Assembly (NCBI RefSeq): GCF_900142985.1
Contig: NZ_LT670849.1
Span: 2,852,001-2,916,000 of the forward strand
DNA from: Bradyrhizobium erythrophlei
Lineage (GTDB): Bacteria > Pseudomonadota > Alphaproteobacteria > Rhizobiales > Xanthobacteraceae
Direction of reading: 5' to 3'
DNA length: 64,000 nt
The position numbers were made by a program, and so were the translations under genes. Position 1 is the first letter of the stretch. Each line of letters begins with the position of its first letter. Positions 43,749 through 52,281 of this stretch are shown in pieces. The notes under the pieces are model-generated. The model was not told where the DNA came from. It saw nothing but the letters and a program-made list of their open reading frames with translations, and made no database searches.

Positions 43749-45263
43749 ATGGCTCTCAGGGGAAGCCGGACGTCCATTCGAACCCAGTTGATCGGCGCGC
43801 TGTCCGCCTCGGTGACAGTTCTCGCGCTTACATCGGGCCTGGCGCCGGCCGCCGAGAGCGACGCGGCTCCCGGACCCGCCATCATCAGCGTCCCGGCCAC
43901 CCTGTCCCACGCCGCCGACCCCGCTACCACCTCGAGCATCCCGCAGAAAATCCGCTTTCTTGCGCTTGGTGTCGGCAAGTCGGCCATCATCGACCTGCCG
44001 CGCGACGTCAAGGACGTGCTGGTCGCCGATCCCAAGATTGCAAACGCGGTGATCCGCTCGCCGCAGCGGGCTTACGTCATCGGCTCAGCCGTCGGCCAGA
44101 CCAACGTCGTGTTCTTCGACGCAGACGGCCAGCAGATCGCCGCCTACGACATCGCGATCAAGCGTGACCTCAACGGCGTTCGCGCCGCGTTGAAGCAGTT
44201 GTTGCCGGGCGCGGCCATCCAGGCCGAAGGCATCGGCGACAGCGTGATGTTGACGGGATCGGTATCGACCCCGATTGAAGCACAGCAAGCCGGCGACGTG
44301 GTCGCGCGTCTCGTGGGCGGCACGGACAAGGTCCTCAACTCAATCGTGGTCAAAGGCCGCGATCAGGTGATGCTGAAGGTCACCGTCGCGGAAGTCCAAC
44401 GCAACATCATCAAGCAGCTCGGCATCGATCTCAGCGCCAATATGAACTACGGCACGGCCGTGGTGAACTTCAACAACGCCAACCCATTCACCGCAAACAG
44501 CGGACCGCTGACGAGCAACTCGCTGGTCGCCTCGGCGGTCAACAGGGCCGGCATTCCGACGGTCACGGCCACCCTACGCGCGATGGAAAGCGCGGGCGTC
44601 GTGCATACCCTGGCCGAGCCGAACCTCAGCGCGATCTCCGGCGAATCGGCGACGTTTATTTCAGGCGGTGAATTTCCGATTCCAACAGGCGTTACCTGTC
44701 AAACGACGACCGGAGGCGGCATCGGAAATTGCGTGCAGACGGTGAGCTTCAAGAAATTCGGCATCTCGCTCAATTTCACGCCGGTCGTGATGACCGAAGG
44801 CAAGATCAGCCTCAGAGTCATGACGGAAGTGTCCGAAGTCTCGCTCGAAAACGCCTTGCAGGGCGGAGTGGGCGGAACGACGATCCCCTCGATCAAGACT
44901 CGCCGCGCCGAAACGACGGTAGAGATTCCCTCGGGCGGCTCGCTGGCGATGGCAGGGCTGATCCAGGAACAGACCAAACAGGCCATCAACGGCATGCCCG
45001 GCGTCGATCAGATTCCGTTGTTCGGCCAGCTCTTCCGCAGCCAGGATTTCGTCAAGAACCAGACCGAACTGATGGTCATCGTCACGCCCTATGTGGTGCG
45101 CGCGGTCGCACAGAAGGAACTGTCGCGACCCGATGACGGATTTGCGCCCGCGTCCGACGCCCAATCAGCCTTGTTTGGCCAGATCGCGCGCATCTACGGC
45201 GTGCCTGCGCGGGTGGAGCCGGTCGCGAATTATCAGGCCAATTTCGGCTTCATCATTGATTAG
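43749..45263 (+). CDS. cpaC: Tad pilus outer-membrane secretin CpaC (RcpA)
   Basis: 504 residues from the ATG at 43749 with AAGGAAG upstream; the ATG at 43713 would overlap cpaB as ATGA and is also possible. Signal peptide of about 38 residues. N-terminal pilus-assembly domain (GKSAIIDLPRDVKDVLVADP, AYVIGSAVGQTNVVFFD), a BON-like part (VMLTGSVSTPIEAQQAGDV) and the C-terminal secretin domain (LAEPNLSAISGESATFISGGE, GGSLAMAGLIQEQ, VDQIPLFGQLFRSQ). It forms the outer-membrane channel for the pilus. Confidence 0.95.
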   Translation: MALRGSRTSIRTQLIGALSASVTVLALTSGLAPAAESDAAPGPAIISVPATLSHAADPATTSSIPQKIRFLALGVGKSAIIDLPRDVKDVLVADPKIANAVIRSPQRAYVIGSAVGQTNVVFFDADGQQIAAYDIAIKRDLNGVRAALKQLLPGAAIQAEGIGDSVMLTGSVSTPIEAQQAGDVVARLVGGTDKVLNSIVVKGRDQVMLKVTVAEVQRNIIKQLGIDLSANMNYGTAVVNFNNANPFTANSGPLTSNSLVASAVNRAGIPTVTATLRAMESAGVVHTLAEPNLSAISGESATFISGGEFPIPTGVTCQTTTGGGIGNCVQTVSFKKFGISLNFTPVVMTEGKISLRVMTEVSEVSLENALQGGVGGTTIPSIKTRRAETTVEIPSGGSLAMAGLIQEQTKQAINGMPGVDQIPLFGQLFRSQDFVKNQTELMVIVTPYVVRAVAQKELSRPDDGFAPASDAQSALFGQIARIYGVPARVEPVANYQANFGFIID

Positions 45264-45286
45264 GCCGGCGAGGCGGGGGAAGCACG

Positions 45287-46036
45287 ATGACAAACGAGAT
45301 GTCGCTTTTTCGCAATAAAGGGCTGCGTCTGGCCGGCGCGATGCTCGGCCTTTCGGTCGCGCTCGGGGCATGCACCGAAACCACGGGCAGCGTTGCGACG
45401 GCGCCAGGCGCGAGTATTCCCGATGATTATCGCCTGCGGCATCCGATCGCGGTGCAGGAAGCCGATCGCTCGGTCGTTCTGTTCGTCGGCCATGCGCGCG
45501 GCGGACTGTCTGCCGCCCAGCGCACCGACGTCGCGGGGCTGGCACAGAGCTGGGTCAGCGAAGGCACGGGCACCATCATCGTGGACGTGCCGGTCAACAC
45601 CTCCAACGCGCGGGCTGCGGAAAGTGCGGCTCACGAAGCCAAGGCGGTCCTGGAGGCCGGCGGCGTGCCATCCAGCGGCATCAAGCTGCGCCGCTATACC
45701 CCTTATGATTCGCGGACCCTTGCGACGGTTCGCCTGACCTATCCAAGAATGACGGCGGTGGTAGGTCCTTGCGGCGTGTGGCCGGAGGATCTCGGCCCCT
45801 CGATCAAGGATCCGACCTACTTCGAGAACAAGTCCTATTACAATTTCGGTTGCGCCTATCAGCGCAACATGGCCGCGATGGTGGCGAACCCGTCCGACCT
45901 CGTGCAGCCGCGCCCTGAAACGCCATCCTACACGGTGCGTCGCACCGAGGGCTTTGAAAAATATCGCAAGGGCACGACCACCGCGACCGATTATCCCGAA
46001 GGCGAAAAAGCCAAACTCAGCGATGCCGGCAAATGA
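45287..46036 (+). CDS. cpaD: Tad pilus assembly lipoprotein CpaD
   Basis: 249 residues. The ATG at 45287 has GGGGGAAG upstream. A lipobox LGAC at about residues 26-29 marks an outer-membrane lipoprotein. The CpaD domain is seen in DDYRLRHPIAVQEADRSVVLFVG and the conserved C-terminal NFGCAYQRNMAAMVANPSDLVQPR. It likely helps place or stabilise the CpaC secretin. The stop overlaps the cpaE start (ATGA). Confidence 0.92.
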   Translation: MTNEMSLFRNKGLRLAGAMLGLSVALGACTETTGSVATAPGASIPDDYRLRHPIAVQEADRSVVLFVGHARGGLSAAQRTDVAGLAQSWVSEGTGTIIVDVPVNTSNARAAESAAHEAKAVLEAGGVPSSGIKLRRYTPYDSRTLATVRLTYPRMTAVVGPCGVWPEDLGPSIKDPTYFENKSYYNFGCAYQRNMAAMVANPSDLVQPRPETPSYTVRRTEGFEKYRKGTTTATDYPEGEKAKLSDAGK

Positions 46037-47298
46037 TCTATTCGCGTAACGATTCAGACGATCTCGATGCTCTGCCGCCGCTCAGCGACGATTATATCTC
46101 GCCGGCGCCACGGGTATCGGTACAGGCCTTCTGCGAAAACACCGCGACCGCCGACGCGGTACAGTCGGCCGGTCTCGACCGCCGTCTGGCCAAGGCGCAT
46201 CTCACACTCAAGATGGGCGGCATGGATGCCGCCATCGAGACCTATCACAGCGTCCCGACGCCGAACGTCATCATTCTGGAGACCAGGGCCGGCAAGGATA
46301 TTCTGGTCGGCCTCGATGAACTCGCCACCGTATGCGACGCCGGCACCCGCGTCGTTGTCATCGGCAGCGAAGCTGACGAGGCACCCTACCGCGAGCTTGT
46401 ACGTCGCGGCGTGAGCGATTACGTGGTCGGACCGGTCGAGACGCTCGACGTCGTTCGCGCCATCTGCGGGCTGTTCTCGGCGTCCGAAGATACCCCTGTC
46501 GGACGCATCATCGCCGTCGTCGGCGCCAAGGGCGGCGTCGGCGCCTCCAGCGTCGCCCACAACGTGGCCTGGGCGATCGCGCGCGACCTGGCGCTGGACT
46601 CGGTCGTCATCGATCTCGACATGGCCTTCGGCACCGCCAGCCTCGATTACAACAAGGACCCGTTGCAGGGCATCGCCAACGCCGTCTTCGCCAATGAGCG
46701 TCCCGACAGTTCCTTCATCGAGCGCCTGCTTTCGAAATGCAACGATCATCTCAGCCTGCTGGCCGCGCCGGCGTCGCTCGATCGTGTCTATGATTTCGGC
46801 GCCGACGCTTTTGACGCGATTTTCGACACTCTGCGCCTGACCACGCCTGTGATCGTTCTCGACATTCCGCATCAATGGTCGGGATGGACACGGCGCGCGC
46901 TCGTCGGAGCCGACGACATCCTGATCGTCGCCGAACCTGACCTCGCCAACTTGCGCAACGCCAAGAATATGCTGAGCCTGCTCAAGACGGCGCGTCCGAA
47001 CGACCGGCCTCCGCTTTATTGTCTCAATCAGGTCGGCATGTCGAAGCGGCCGGAAATCAGCGCGCGCGAATTTGCCAAAGCGATCGAGAGCCCGCCGCTG
47101 GCTACGATTCCGTTCGATCCGAAGATGTTCGGCACCGCCGCCAATAACGGCCAGATGATCGCCGAGATCTCCGCCAGTCACCGCATCAGCAAGACCTTCG
47201 TCCATATCGCCAGTCAGCTGAACGGCCGTGGCGAACCGAAGAAGCCGAAGGGCTCGCTGTTTTCTCCGTTGATCAAGAAGCTCCGCGCCAAAGGCTGA
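46033..47298 (+). CDS. cpaE: Pilus assembly ATPase-like protein CpaE
   Basis: 421 residues. Residues 40-140 form a receiver-like domain with no clear phospho-Asp; from about 160 a ParA/MinD-type domain begins with the deviant Walker A motif KGGVGASS, then VIDLDMAFGTASLDYN and VLDIPHQWSGWTRRAL. CpaE directs the Tad machinery to its place in the cell, often the pole. The family often goes on to cpaF, but here the next gene on this strand is absent and tadD lies convergent 27 bases away. Confidence 0.93.
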   Translation: MIYSRNDSDDLDALPPLSDDYISPAPRVSVQAFCENTATADAVQSAGLDRRLAKAHLTLKMGGMDAAIETYHSVPTPNVIILETRAGKDILVGLDELATVCDAGTRVVVIGSEADEAPYRELVRRGVSDYVVGPVETLDVVRAICGLFSASEDTPVGRIIAVVGAKGGVGASSVAHNVAWAIARDLALDSVVIDLDMAFGTASLDYNKDPLQGIANAVFANERPDSSFIERLLSKCNDHLSLLAAPASLDRVYDFGADAFDAIFDTLRLTTPVIVLDIPHQWSGWTRRALVGADDILIVAEPDLANLRNAKNMLSLLKTARPNDRPPLYCLNQVGMSKRPEISAREFAKAIESPPLATIPFDPKMFGTAANNGQMIAEISASHRISKTFVHIASQLNGRGEPKKPKGSLFSPLIKKLRAKG

Positions 47299-47325
47299 CA
47301 CGGCACGCCGGACGAATTGGCGCGC

Positions 47326-48126
47326 TTAATCGGTTCGTGCAGCACCGCCGGGTGCGGGCTTTGCGGCGGCCTGCTTGGCCAGCATCCGTTTCAAATACGC
47401 GACATTGGCGGCCGCCTCCTCCGGAGGCCGGCCTTCCTTCGCGAGGCTTTCGGCCTCGGCCATATTTCCGCGCAGCCCCACCACCAGAGCGAGGTTCAGC
47501 TTCACGCGCGGACCGGCATCGCCATGCGCATTGGCACGGCGCAGCGTCTCTTCCGCCTTGGCGAGATCCTTTGAGAGAACGTAGGACAGCGCAAGGTTCG
47601 ACAGCACCGACGGCTCGTCCGGCACGATGCGGAGCGCGCTTGCGTAGTATTGCCGCGCTTCCTCGCCACGCCCGAGCTGGTCGAGCACCGCGCCTTGCGC
47701 CGACAGGATACGCCAATCGGGATCCTCCGGCGAATGCGCGCGGCCAAGAACTTCGAGAGCCTGCTGGAAATTGCCGTTGTCGGCCAGCGCACGGCCATAG
47801 CCAGCCATCAAAGCCTTGTCGCCGGGATGAGCGATCGTGGCCTGCTCCAGCATGGCGACCGCCTGGGACCGCTGGCCGGAGGCGCGCAGCGCCTTTCCGT
47901 AATTCAAGGCGGCGTTCGCATCCTCCGGATGCGAACGGTAGCGGTCGCGATAGGATTCGAGGCTTTGGGCAGGTGACGTCTTCTCGGCTTTCGCGCCGAG
48001 CGATCCGGTGATGTCCGACATCCCGTCGGTCTGGCATCCGCACAGCGCCAGAAGCAGAACAGCCGACACCGCCGTCGCGGCACGGAATCTCGCAAGGCCG
48101 AGCGGCCGGGGCAGCGACGGATACAT
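47326..48126 (-). CDS. tadD: TPR lipoprotein TadD
   Basis: 266 residues with a signal peptide and lipobox-like LCGC (about residues 28-31). TPR repeats fill residues 55-245 (DANAALNYGKALRASGQRSQAVAMLEQA, AHSPEDPDWRILSAQGAVLDQLGRGEEARQYYASALRI, each quoted as parts of longer helices). TadD is an outer-membrane lipoprotein of the Tad system, comparable to PilF/PilW pilotins. It is convergent with cpaE, so the cluster is divided into two transcription units. Confidence 0.85.
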   Translation of the reverse strand: MYPSLPRPLGLARFRAATAVSAVLLLALCGCQTDGMSDITGSLGAKAEKTSPAQSLESYRDRYRSHPEDANAALNYGKALRASGQRSQAVAMLEQATIAHPGDKALMAGYGRALADNGNFQQALEVLGRAHSPEDPDWRILSAQGAVLDQLGRGEEARQYYASALRIVPDEPSVLSNLALSYVLSKDLAKAEETLRRANAHGDAGPRVKLNLALVVGLRGNMAEAESLAKEGRPPEEAAANVAYLKRMLAKQAAAKPAPGGAARTD

Positions 48127-48236
48127 TCTGAAACTCTGAAGCCTGACACTTTCGGTCCGACACCCCGCGCTCCCCGGCTTTTCGGCGGGGAGCGAAAGGA
48201 CATCAAACGAGCGGTACGCGCTTCAGAAGTGTATTC

Positions 48237-48263
48237 GGCTTAACCCTAAATTCCGGTTAAGCC
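48237..48263. promoter_or_regulatory. Inverted repeat of CtrA-like half-sites before tadD
   Basis: GGCTTAACC at 48237-48245 and GGTTAAGCC at 48255-48263 are exact inverse copies separated by 9 bases. Each contains TTAACC, the CtrA half-site, in opposite orientation. It lies 111 bases before the tadD start and 36 bases past the PilZ gene stop. It could be an operator or a terminator stem; no T-run follows. Confidence 0.4.
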
Positions 48264-48298
48264 CCGGCGCTTGCGAATGGCGACTTGCGCCGGTTAGC

Positions 48299-48544
48299 TC
48301 AGTCAAGGAATTGGGCGCCGAATTCGTAGCCGATCCGCCATGCCAGGCGACACTGGCGCGGCCGGCCTTCCGACATGATGATGGTGAATTCGGAAGGAAC
48401 GTCGATATGCTCGGCGATGACCTTCACACCCCCCGACGAAACGTCGGTGATGGTACAGTCGCGCGGCAACGTACCGGTCCCGAACTGTATTTTGGCGAAA
48501 CTCCGGCACACACGCCGCTCGCTCTGACGTCGATTTACAAACAT
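48299..48544 (-). CDS. PilZ domain protein
   Basis: 81 residues. The c-di-GMP binding marks are present: an Arg-rich start NRRQSERR (RxxxR) and DVSSGG (D/N-x-S-x-x-G) about 28 residues later; strands LAWRIGYEFGAQFLD close the barrel. It is a single-domain form that would act through a partner. Nearness to tadD and the Tad genes suggests, but does not prove, a link between c-di-GMP and the pilus. Confidence 0.85.
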   Translation of the reverse strand: MFVNRRQSERRVCRSFAKIQFGTGTLPRDCTITDVSSGGVKVIAEHIDVPSEFTIIMSEGRPRQCRLAWRIGYEFGAQFLD

Positions 48545-48910
48545 GTCGATCCTTACCCACCCGGATTGTAGACCACTGGCACTCCTGCGGTTTTACTCAA
48601 GAAATATTGGAATTCGCCTAGCAGTTCCTGTGGTAATTGACCGGTTCTTTTCGAAGTTTCTTTACCGGTTCGGCTGGTGCCGCCGATCTGAAGTCCCTGC
48701 AGCACAAGCGACGAAGCCGATCAGGGACTTCAGATCGATCAAGCGGGAGCAGAATCAACTCGCTTGTTGGTGCCCACGGCTTTCCGAAAAATCCTGCCTT
48801 TCGAGCCGCGAGACGGCGACAGGTTTCGGCCGAATATGGTACAGGGGGCGCAAATCGCGGATGATCCGATCCCCCTATCCCACGCCAGGGTGGCCGGAAT
48901 CGGAAGCACT
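48545..48910. other. Intergenic region with a long perfect inverted repeat
   Basis: 366 bases between the PilZ gene and the Trm112-like gene, whose starts are divergent. The main feature is the 16-base inverted repeat described at 48684-48737. The flank towards the PilZ gene (48570-48665) is AT-rich and probably holds its promoter. Short frames here are not supported. Confidence 0.5.
48684..48737. repeat. Perfect 16-base inverted repeat, 22-base loop
   Basis: CGATCTGAAGTCCCTG at 48684-48699 is followed at 48722-48737 by its exact reverse complement. The hairpin is too strong to be chance but has no T-run on either side, so it is not a normal terminator. It may be an RNA structure, a protein-binding site or a relic of insertion. 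Confidence 0.75.
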
Positions 48911-49123
48911 ATGCCGGAGACCAGCATGAACGCCTTGCCCGAACGTCCTGAAGGCACCGTCGATCCCAAGCTGCTGGAAATTCTGGTCTGCCCGATGACC
49001 AAGGGTCCGCTCGAATACGATGCGACACGGCAGGAGCTAATCTCGCGCACGGCCAAGCTTGCTTATCCGATCCGCGACGGCATTCCGATCATGCTGCCTG
49101 AGGAGGCGCGGAAGATCGACTAG
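48911..49123 (+). CDS. Trm112-family (UPF0434/YcaR-like) protein
   Basis: 70 residues from the ATG at 48911; an ATG at 48926 is equally possible and would give 65. Signature [21 protein letters not shown] and [17 protein letters not shown]. Only one Cys of the usual zinc pairs is kept. In eukaryotes and some bacteria Trm112 activates methyltransferases; the bacterial short form has no settled role. The exported hydrolase gene starts 2 bases after its stop. Confidence 0.85.
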   Translation: MPETSMNALPERPEGTVDPKLLEILVCPMTKGPLEYDATRQELISRTAKLAYPIRDGIPIMLPEEARKID

Positions 49124-49125
49124 CG

Positions 49126-50067
49126 ATGCGCAAAGGCAGGCTCATCGCCGCGATCGCCCTCCTCGCCTTTTGCGGGACGATTGGGGACGCATCCGCCGGC
49201 GAAGCGACGATTCGCGTCGGCAACCTTGACGCCGTCCTGACCACGCCTGCGGATGTCGAACGGCCGCCGGTGGCAGTGTTGATCGCAGGTTCCGGCTCGA
49301 CCGATCGCGACGGCAACGGGCCACAGGCCAAGCCCGCCACGCTGAAGAAGCTTGCCGAGCAGCTGGCGGAGCGCAAGATCGCAACGCTTCGCTACGACAA
49401 GCGCGGCGCCGGCGGCTGGAAGCCGGAATTCGGAAAGCCGGAGGACTTTCGCTTCAAGGACTATGTCGACGACGCCGTGTCGCTCGTGAATTACCTGCGC
49501 GACGGCGGCAAGTTCTCGCGCGTGGCGGTCGCCGGACACTCCGAAGGCGGGCTGGTGGCAATCCTCGCCGCGCGACAGACGCAACTCGACCGCGTGGTGC
49601 TGCTGGTCACGGCGGCGCGCCGTCAGGGCGATCTGTTGAAGGCGCAACTCGAACGGCGACAAATTCCGCCCGACGTTCTCGAACCGATCCTCAAGGCCAT
49701 CGACAGCATCATGGCCGGGCAGACCGTCGATCCGCCGCCACGCGGCTTTGCCATTGCGCCATCGATGCAGCCGAGCCTGGCTTCGGCCTTCGTCATCGAT
49801 CCGATCGATCCGCTGAAATCGATCGACAAGCCGGTCCTGATCGTCGGCGGCGGCCGTGACTTGCAGGTGGCGCGGCTGGATTTCGCGGCGCTCTCGGCGG
49901 CTTCACCCTTGGCAAAGACGCTGTGGGTGCCCGACATGAACCATGTCCTGATCGATGTCACCGACGACGCCGACAATATGGCCGCCTATAGCCAGACGGA
50001 CCGGGCGCTCGACACGACCATGATCGATGCGGTCGCGGCCTTCATCAAGGCCGACGACAAGCGTTGA
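49126..50067 (+). CDS. Exported alpha/beta hydrolase
   Basis: 313 residues with a Sec signal peptide (cleavage at ASA, about residue 24). The fold shows VAVLIAGSGSTDRDGNG (oxyanion region), ATLRYDKRGAGGW, nucleophile Ser in AGHSEGG (about residue 143), Asp in VGGGRDLQV and His in MNHVL near the end. It resembles the serine aminopeptidase S33 / periplasmic esterase group. The substrate is unknown. Confidence 0.85.
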   Translation: MRKGRLIAAIALLAFCGTIGDASAGEATIRVGNLDAVLTTPADVERPPVAVLIAGSGSTDRDGNGPQAKPATLKKLAEQLAERKIATLRYDKRGAGGWKPEFGKPEDFRFKDYVDDAVSLVNYLRDGGKFSRVAVAGHSEGGLVAILAARQTQLDRVVLLVTAARRQGDLLKAQLERRQIPPDVLEPILKAIDSIMAGQTVDPPPRGFAIAPSMQPSLASAFVIDPIDPLKSIDKPVLIVGGGRDLQVARLDFAALSAASPLAKTLWVPDMNHVLIDVTDDADNMAAYSQTDRALDTTMIDAVAAFIKADDKR

Positions 50068-50080
50068 CGGTCGCTTATTA

Positions 50081-51301
50081 CTAGAGCGCTTCGCCCTTGA
50101 GAAGCCGCGGAACCTCGCCGGCAAGGCCGGCGGCCTGACGGATGAACAGGCTCTTCAGCGGCGGCGCGCGGTCGACCAGACCGAGGCCGATGTCGCGCAC
50201 CGTGCGCAACAGCGTCGATTCGTTGGAGAACAGGAAGTTCAACGAGTTGGTCGCAAATCCCATCGCCATGGTGTCGAACCGCCGCCAACGCTGATAACGC
50301 TCGAGCACATCGGCCTGGCCGGGATCGATACCGAGCCGTGCGGCATCCACGATCACTTCGGCGAGCGCGGCGACATCCTTCAAGCCCATGTTGAGACCCT
50401 GGCCCGCGATCGGGTGGATGACATGGGCGGCATCGCCCACCAGCGCGAGCCGCTCGCTGATAAAGGATCGCGCCACGAAATAGCCGAGCGGAAAGGCGCG
50501 CGGCTTGTCGAGCACTTTCACGTCGCCAAGGTGCAGGCCAAACCGCCGCTCGAGTTCGGCTTGAAATTCGCTTTCGCCGAGCGCGACGATACGCGCCGCC
50601 TCGGCACGCTTTTCGGTCCACACCAGCGATGAACGCTTTCCGGAAAGCGGCAGGATCGCGAAGGGCCCTGCGGGAAGAAAATGCTCTTCGGCGCGGCCTT
50701 GGTGATCGCGCTCGTGGCCAACCGTGGCGACGATTCCGGATTGATCGTAATCCCAGCCGTGGGTCGCGATGCCGGCCCGTTCGCGCAATTTCGAACGCGC
50801 GCCATCGGCGGCCACCAAAAGGCTCGCCTCAATGACGCCGCCATCCGACAGCGTCACCGTGACGCCATCGCCGCGGGCGGCGAAATCGGAGACGGCGAGG
50901 CCGCGAAGATCGATCCCCTCCGCGACCGCGCGCCGAATCAGCACGTCGATCAGATAGCGGTTTTCGACCATATGCGCGAAAGGCTCGCCCGGCTCGACAT
51001 GGCCGGAAAATGTCAGGAAGGCCGGCCGCGTCGCGTCTTCGAGTTTCGAGTCGGTAACGACCATGTCCAGGATCGGCTGTGCGCCACTGGCCACATCGGC
51101 CCACGCGCCGATGGTCTCGAAAAGCCGGCGGCAGGCCGCAACGATCGCCGTCGCACGCGGATCGCGGCTCGGCCGTGTCGCGAGCGCGGGATCGGCGACG
51201 ATAATGGGGAGTTCCGGCCCAAGGCCCTGACGCAAGGCAAGCGCAAGCGCCAGTCCTGCAAACGCCCCACCGCCGATGACAATGCCTCGCTGTACCGACA
51301 T
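50081..51301 (-). CDS. UbiH/COQ6-family FAD monooxygenase (ubiquinone synthesis)
   Basis: 406 residues. FAD site IVIGGGAFAGLALALALR at the N-terminus; RATAIVAACRRLFETIG; the middle motif VAADGARSKLRE; and the second FAD motif LALVGDAAHVIHPIAGQGLNMGLKD (in parts) at about residue 290. These enzymes hydroxylate the ring of ubiquinone precursors. Alphaproteobacteria use varied sets (UbiH, UbiL, UbiM, UbiF), so the exact carbon cannot be told from this reading. It is convergent with the hydrolase gene. Confidence 0.9.
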   Translation of the reverse strand: MSVQRGIVIGGGAFAGLALALALRQGLGPELPIIVADPALATRPSRDPRATAIVAACRRLFETIGAWADVASGAQPILDMVVTDSKLEDATRPAFLTFSGHVEPGEPFAHMVENRYLIDVLIRRAVAEGIDLRGLAVSDFAARGDGVTVTLSDGGVIEASLLVAADGARSKLRERAGIATHGWDYDQSGIVATVGHERDHQGRAEEHFLPAGPFAILPLSGKRSSLVWTEKRAEAARIVALGESEFQAELERRFGLHLGDVKVLDKPRAFPLGYFVARSFISERLALVGDAAHVIHPIAGQGLNMGLKDVAALAEVIVDAARLGIDPGQADVLERYQRWRRFDTMAMGFATNSLNFLFSNESTLLRTVRDIGLGLVDRAPPLKSLFIRQAAGLAGEVPRLLKGEAL

Positions 51302-51396
51302 GCTGGACCGCCTTACTCGAACCTGTAAGCTTGACGCTTGCTACCTTATTATAGCTGGGCGAAACAGACTCTATAAGCAAGGGGCTGGAGTTCACG

Positions 51397-52281
51397 ATGT
51401 CCAAGAGCCTGATCGACCTGATTTCGATCCTCGATCTCGAACCGATCGAGGTGAACATGTTCCGCGGCAAGAGCCCGAAAACCAGCTGGCAGCGGGTTTT
51501 CGGCGGACAGGTGATTGGACAGGCCATGGTCGCGGCCTGCCGCACGGTCGAGGGACGGCTGCCGCACTCGCTGCATTGCTATTTCATTTTGCCCGGCGAT
51601 CCGCAGATCCCGATCATTTACGAAGTCGAGCGGCTGCGCGACGGCAAGAGCTATTCGACGCGGCGGGTCACTGCGATCCAGCACGGCCAGGCGATCTTTT
51701 CGATCATGGTGTCGTTTCACGTCGAGGAGCCGAGCGACTTCGACCATCAGGACAGGATGCCCGACGTGCCGCCGCCGGAAAAACTCACCGCCGAGGAGAT
51801 GGCCAAGCAGCCGATGTTCCGCGACATGCCGGAATTCGTCCGCCGCTATTATGAGTCCGACCGGCCGATCGAACTGCGGCCGGTCGAACTCGGCCGCTAT
51901 TTCGGTCAGAAGATCGAGGACGGGCGCATCCATGTCTGGATCCGCACCGCTGCCAAACTGCCGGACGATCCGGCGCTTCACATGTGCGCGCTCGCTTATG
52001 CGTCCGACTTCTCGCTGCTTGACGCGGCGATGGCGCGCTACGGCCGGACGCTGTTCGACAGGCGCATGATGGCCGCGAGCCTCGACCATGCGATGTGGTT
52101 TCACCGGCCGTTTCGCGCCGACGAATGGCTGCTCTACGCCCAGGACTCGCCGAGCGCGCGTGATGGCCGCGGTCTGACCCGCGGCACGATCTTCACGCAG
52201 GACGGCACGCTGGTGGCGTCCGTCGCGCAGGAAGGCTCGCTCCGCGAACGAAGGCTAGCGCCGCCTCAGGCCTCGGCGTAA
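51397..52281 (+). CDS. tesB: Acyl-CoA thioesterase II
   Basis: 294 residues. Double hot-dog fold: first half VFGGQVIGQAMVAACRTV, LPHSLHCYFILPGDP, RRVTAIQHGQAIFSIMVSFH; second half CALAYASDFSLLDAAM (catalytic Asp), SLDHAMWFHRPFRADEWLLY, LTRGTIFTQDGTLVASVAQEG (catalytic Thr/Gln). It hydrolyses medium- and long-chain acyl-CoA. The ATG has GGAG upstream. Its last 16 bases overlap the convergent GYF_2-domain gene. Confidence 0.95.
   Translation: MSKSLIDLISILDLEPIEVNMFRGKSPKTSWQRVFGGQVIGQAMVAACRTVEGRLPHSLHCYFILPGDPQIPIIYEVERLRDGKSYSTRRVTAIQHGQAIFSIMVSFHVEEPSDFDHQDRMPDVPPPEKLTAEEMAKQPMFRDMPEFVRRYYESDRPIELRPVELGRYFGQKIEDGRIHVWIRTAAKLPDDPALHMCALAYASDFSLLDAAMARYGRTLFDRRMMAASLDHAMWFHRPFRADEWLLYAQDSPSARDGRGLTRGTIFTQDGTLVASVAQEGSLRERRLAPPQASA

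Noticed and set aside
46054..47301. Long open frame on the minus strand opposite cpaE (415 codons)
   Set aside because: It mirrors cpaE codon positions, as happens in GC-rich genes, and its translation is rich in His, Arg and Gly without any domain.
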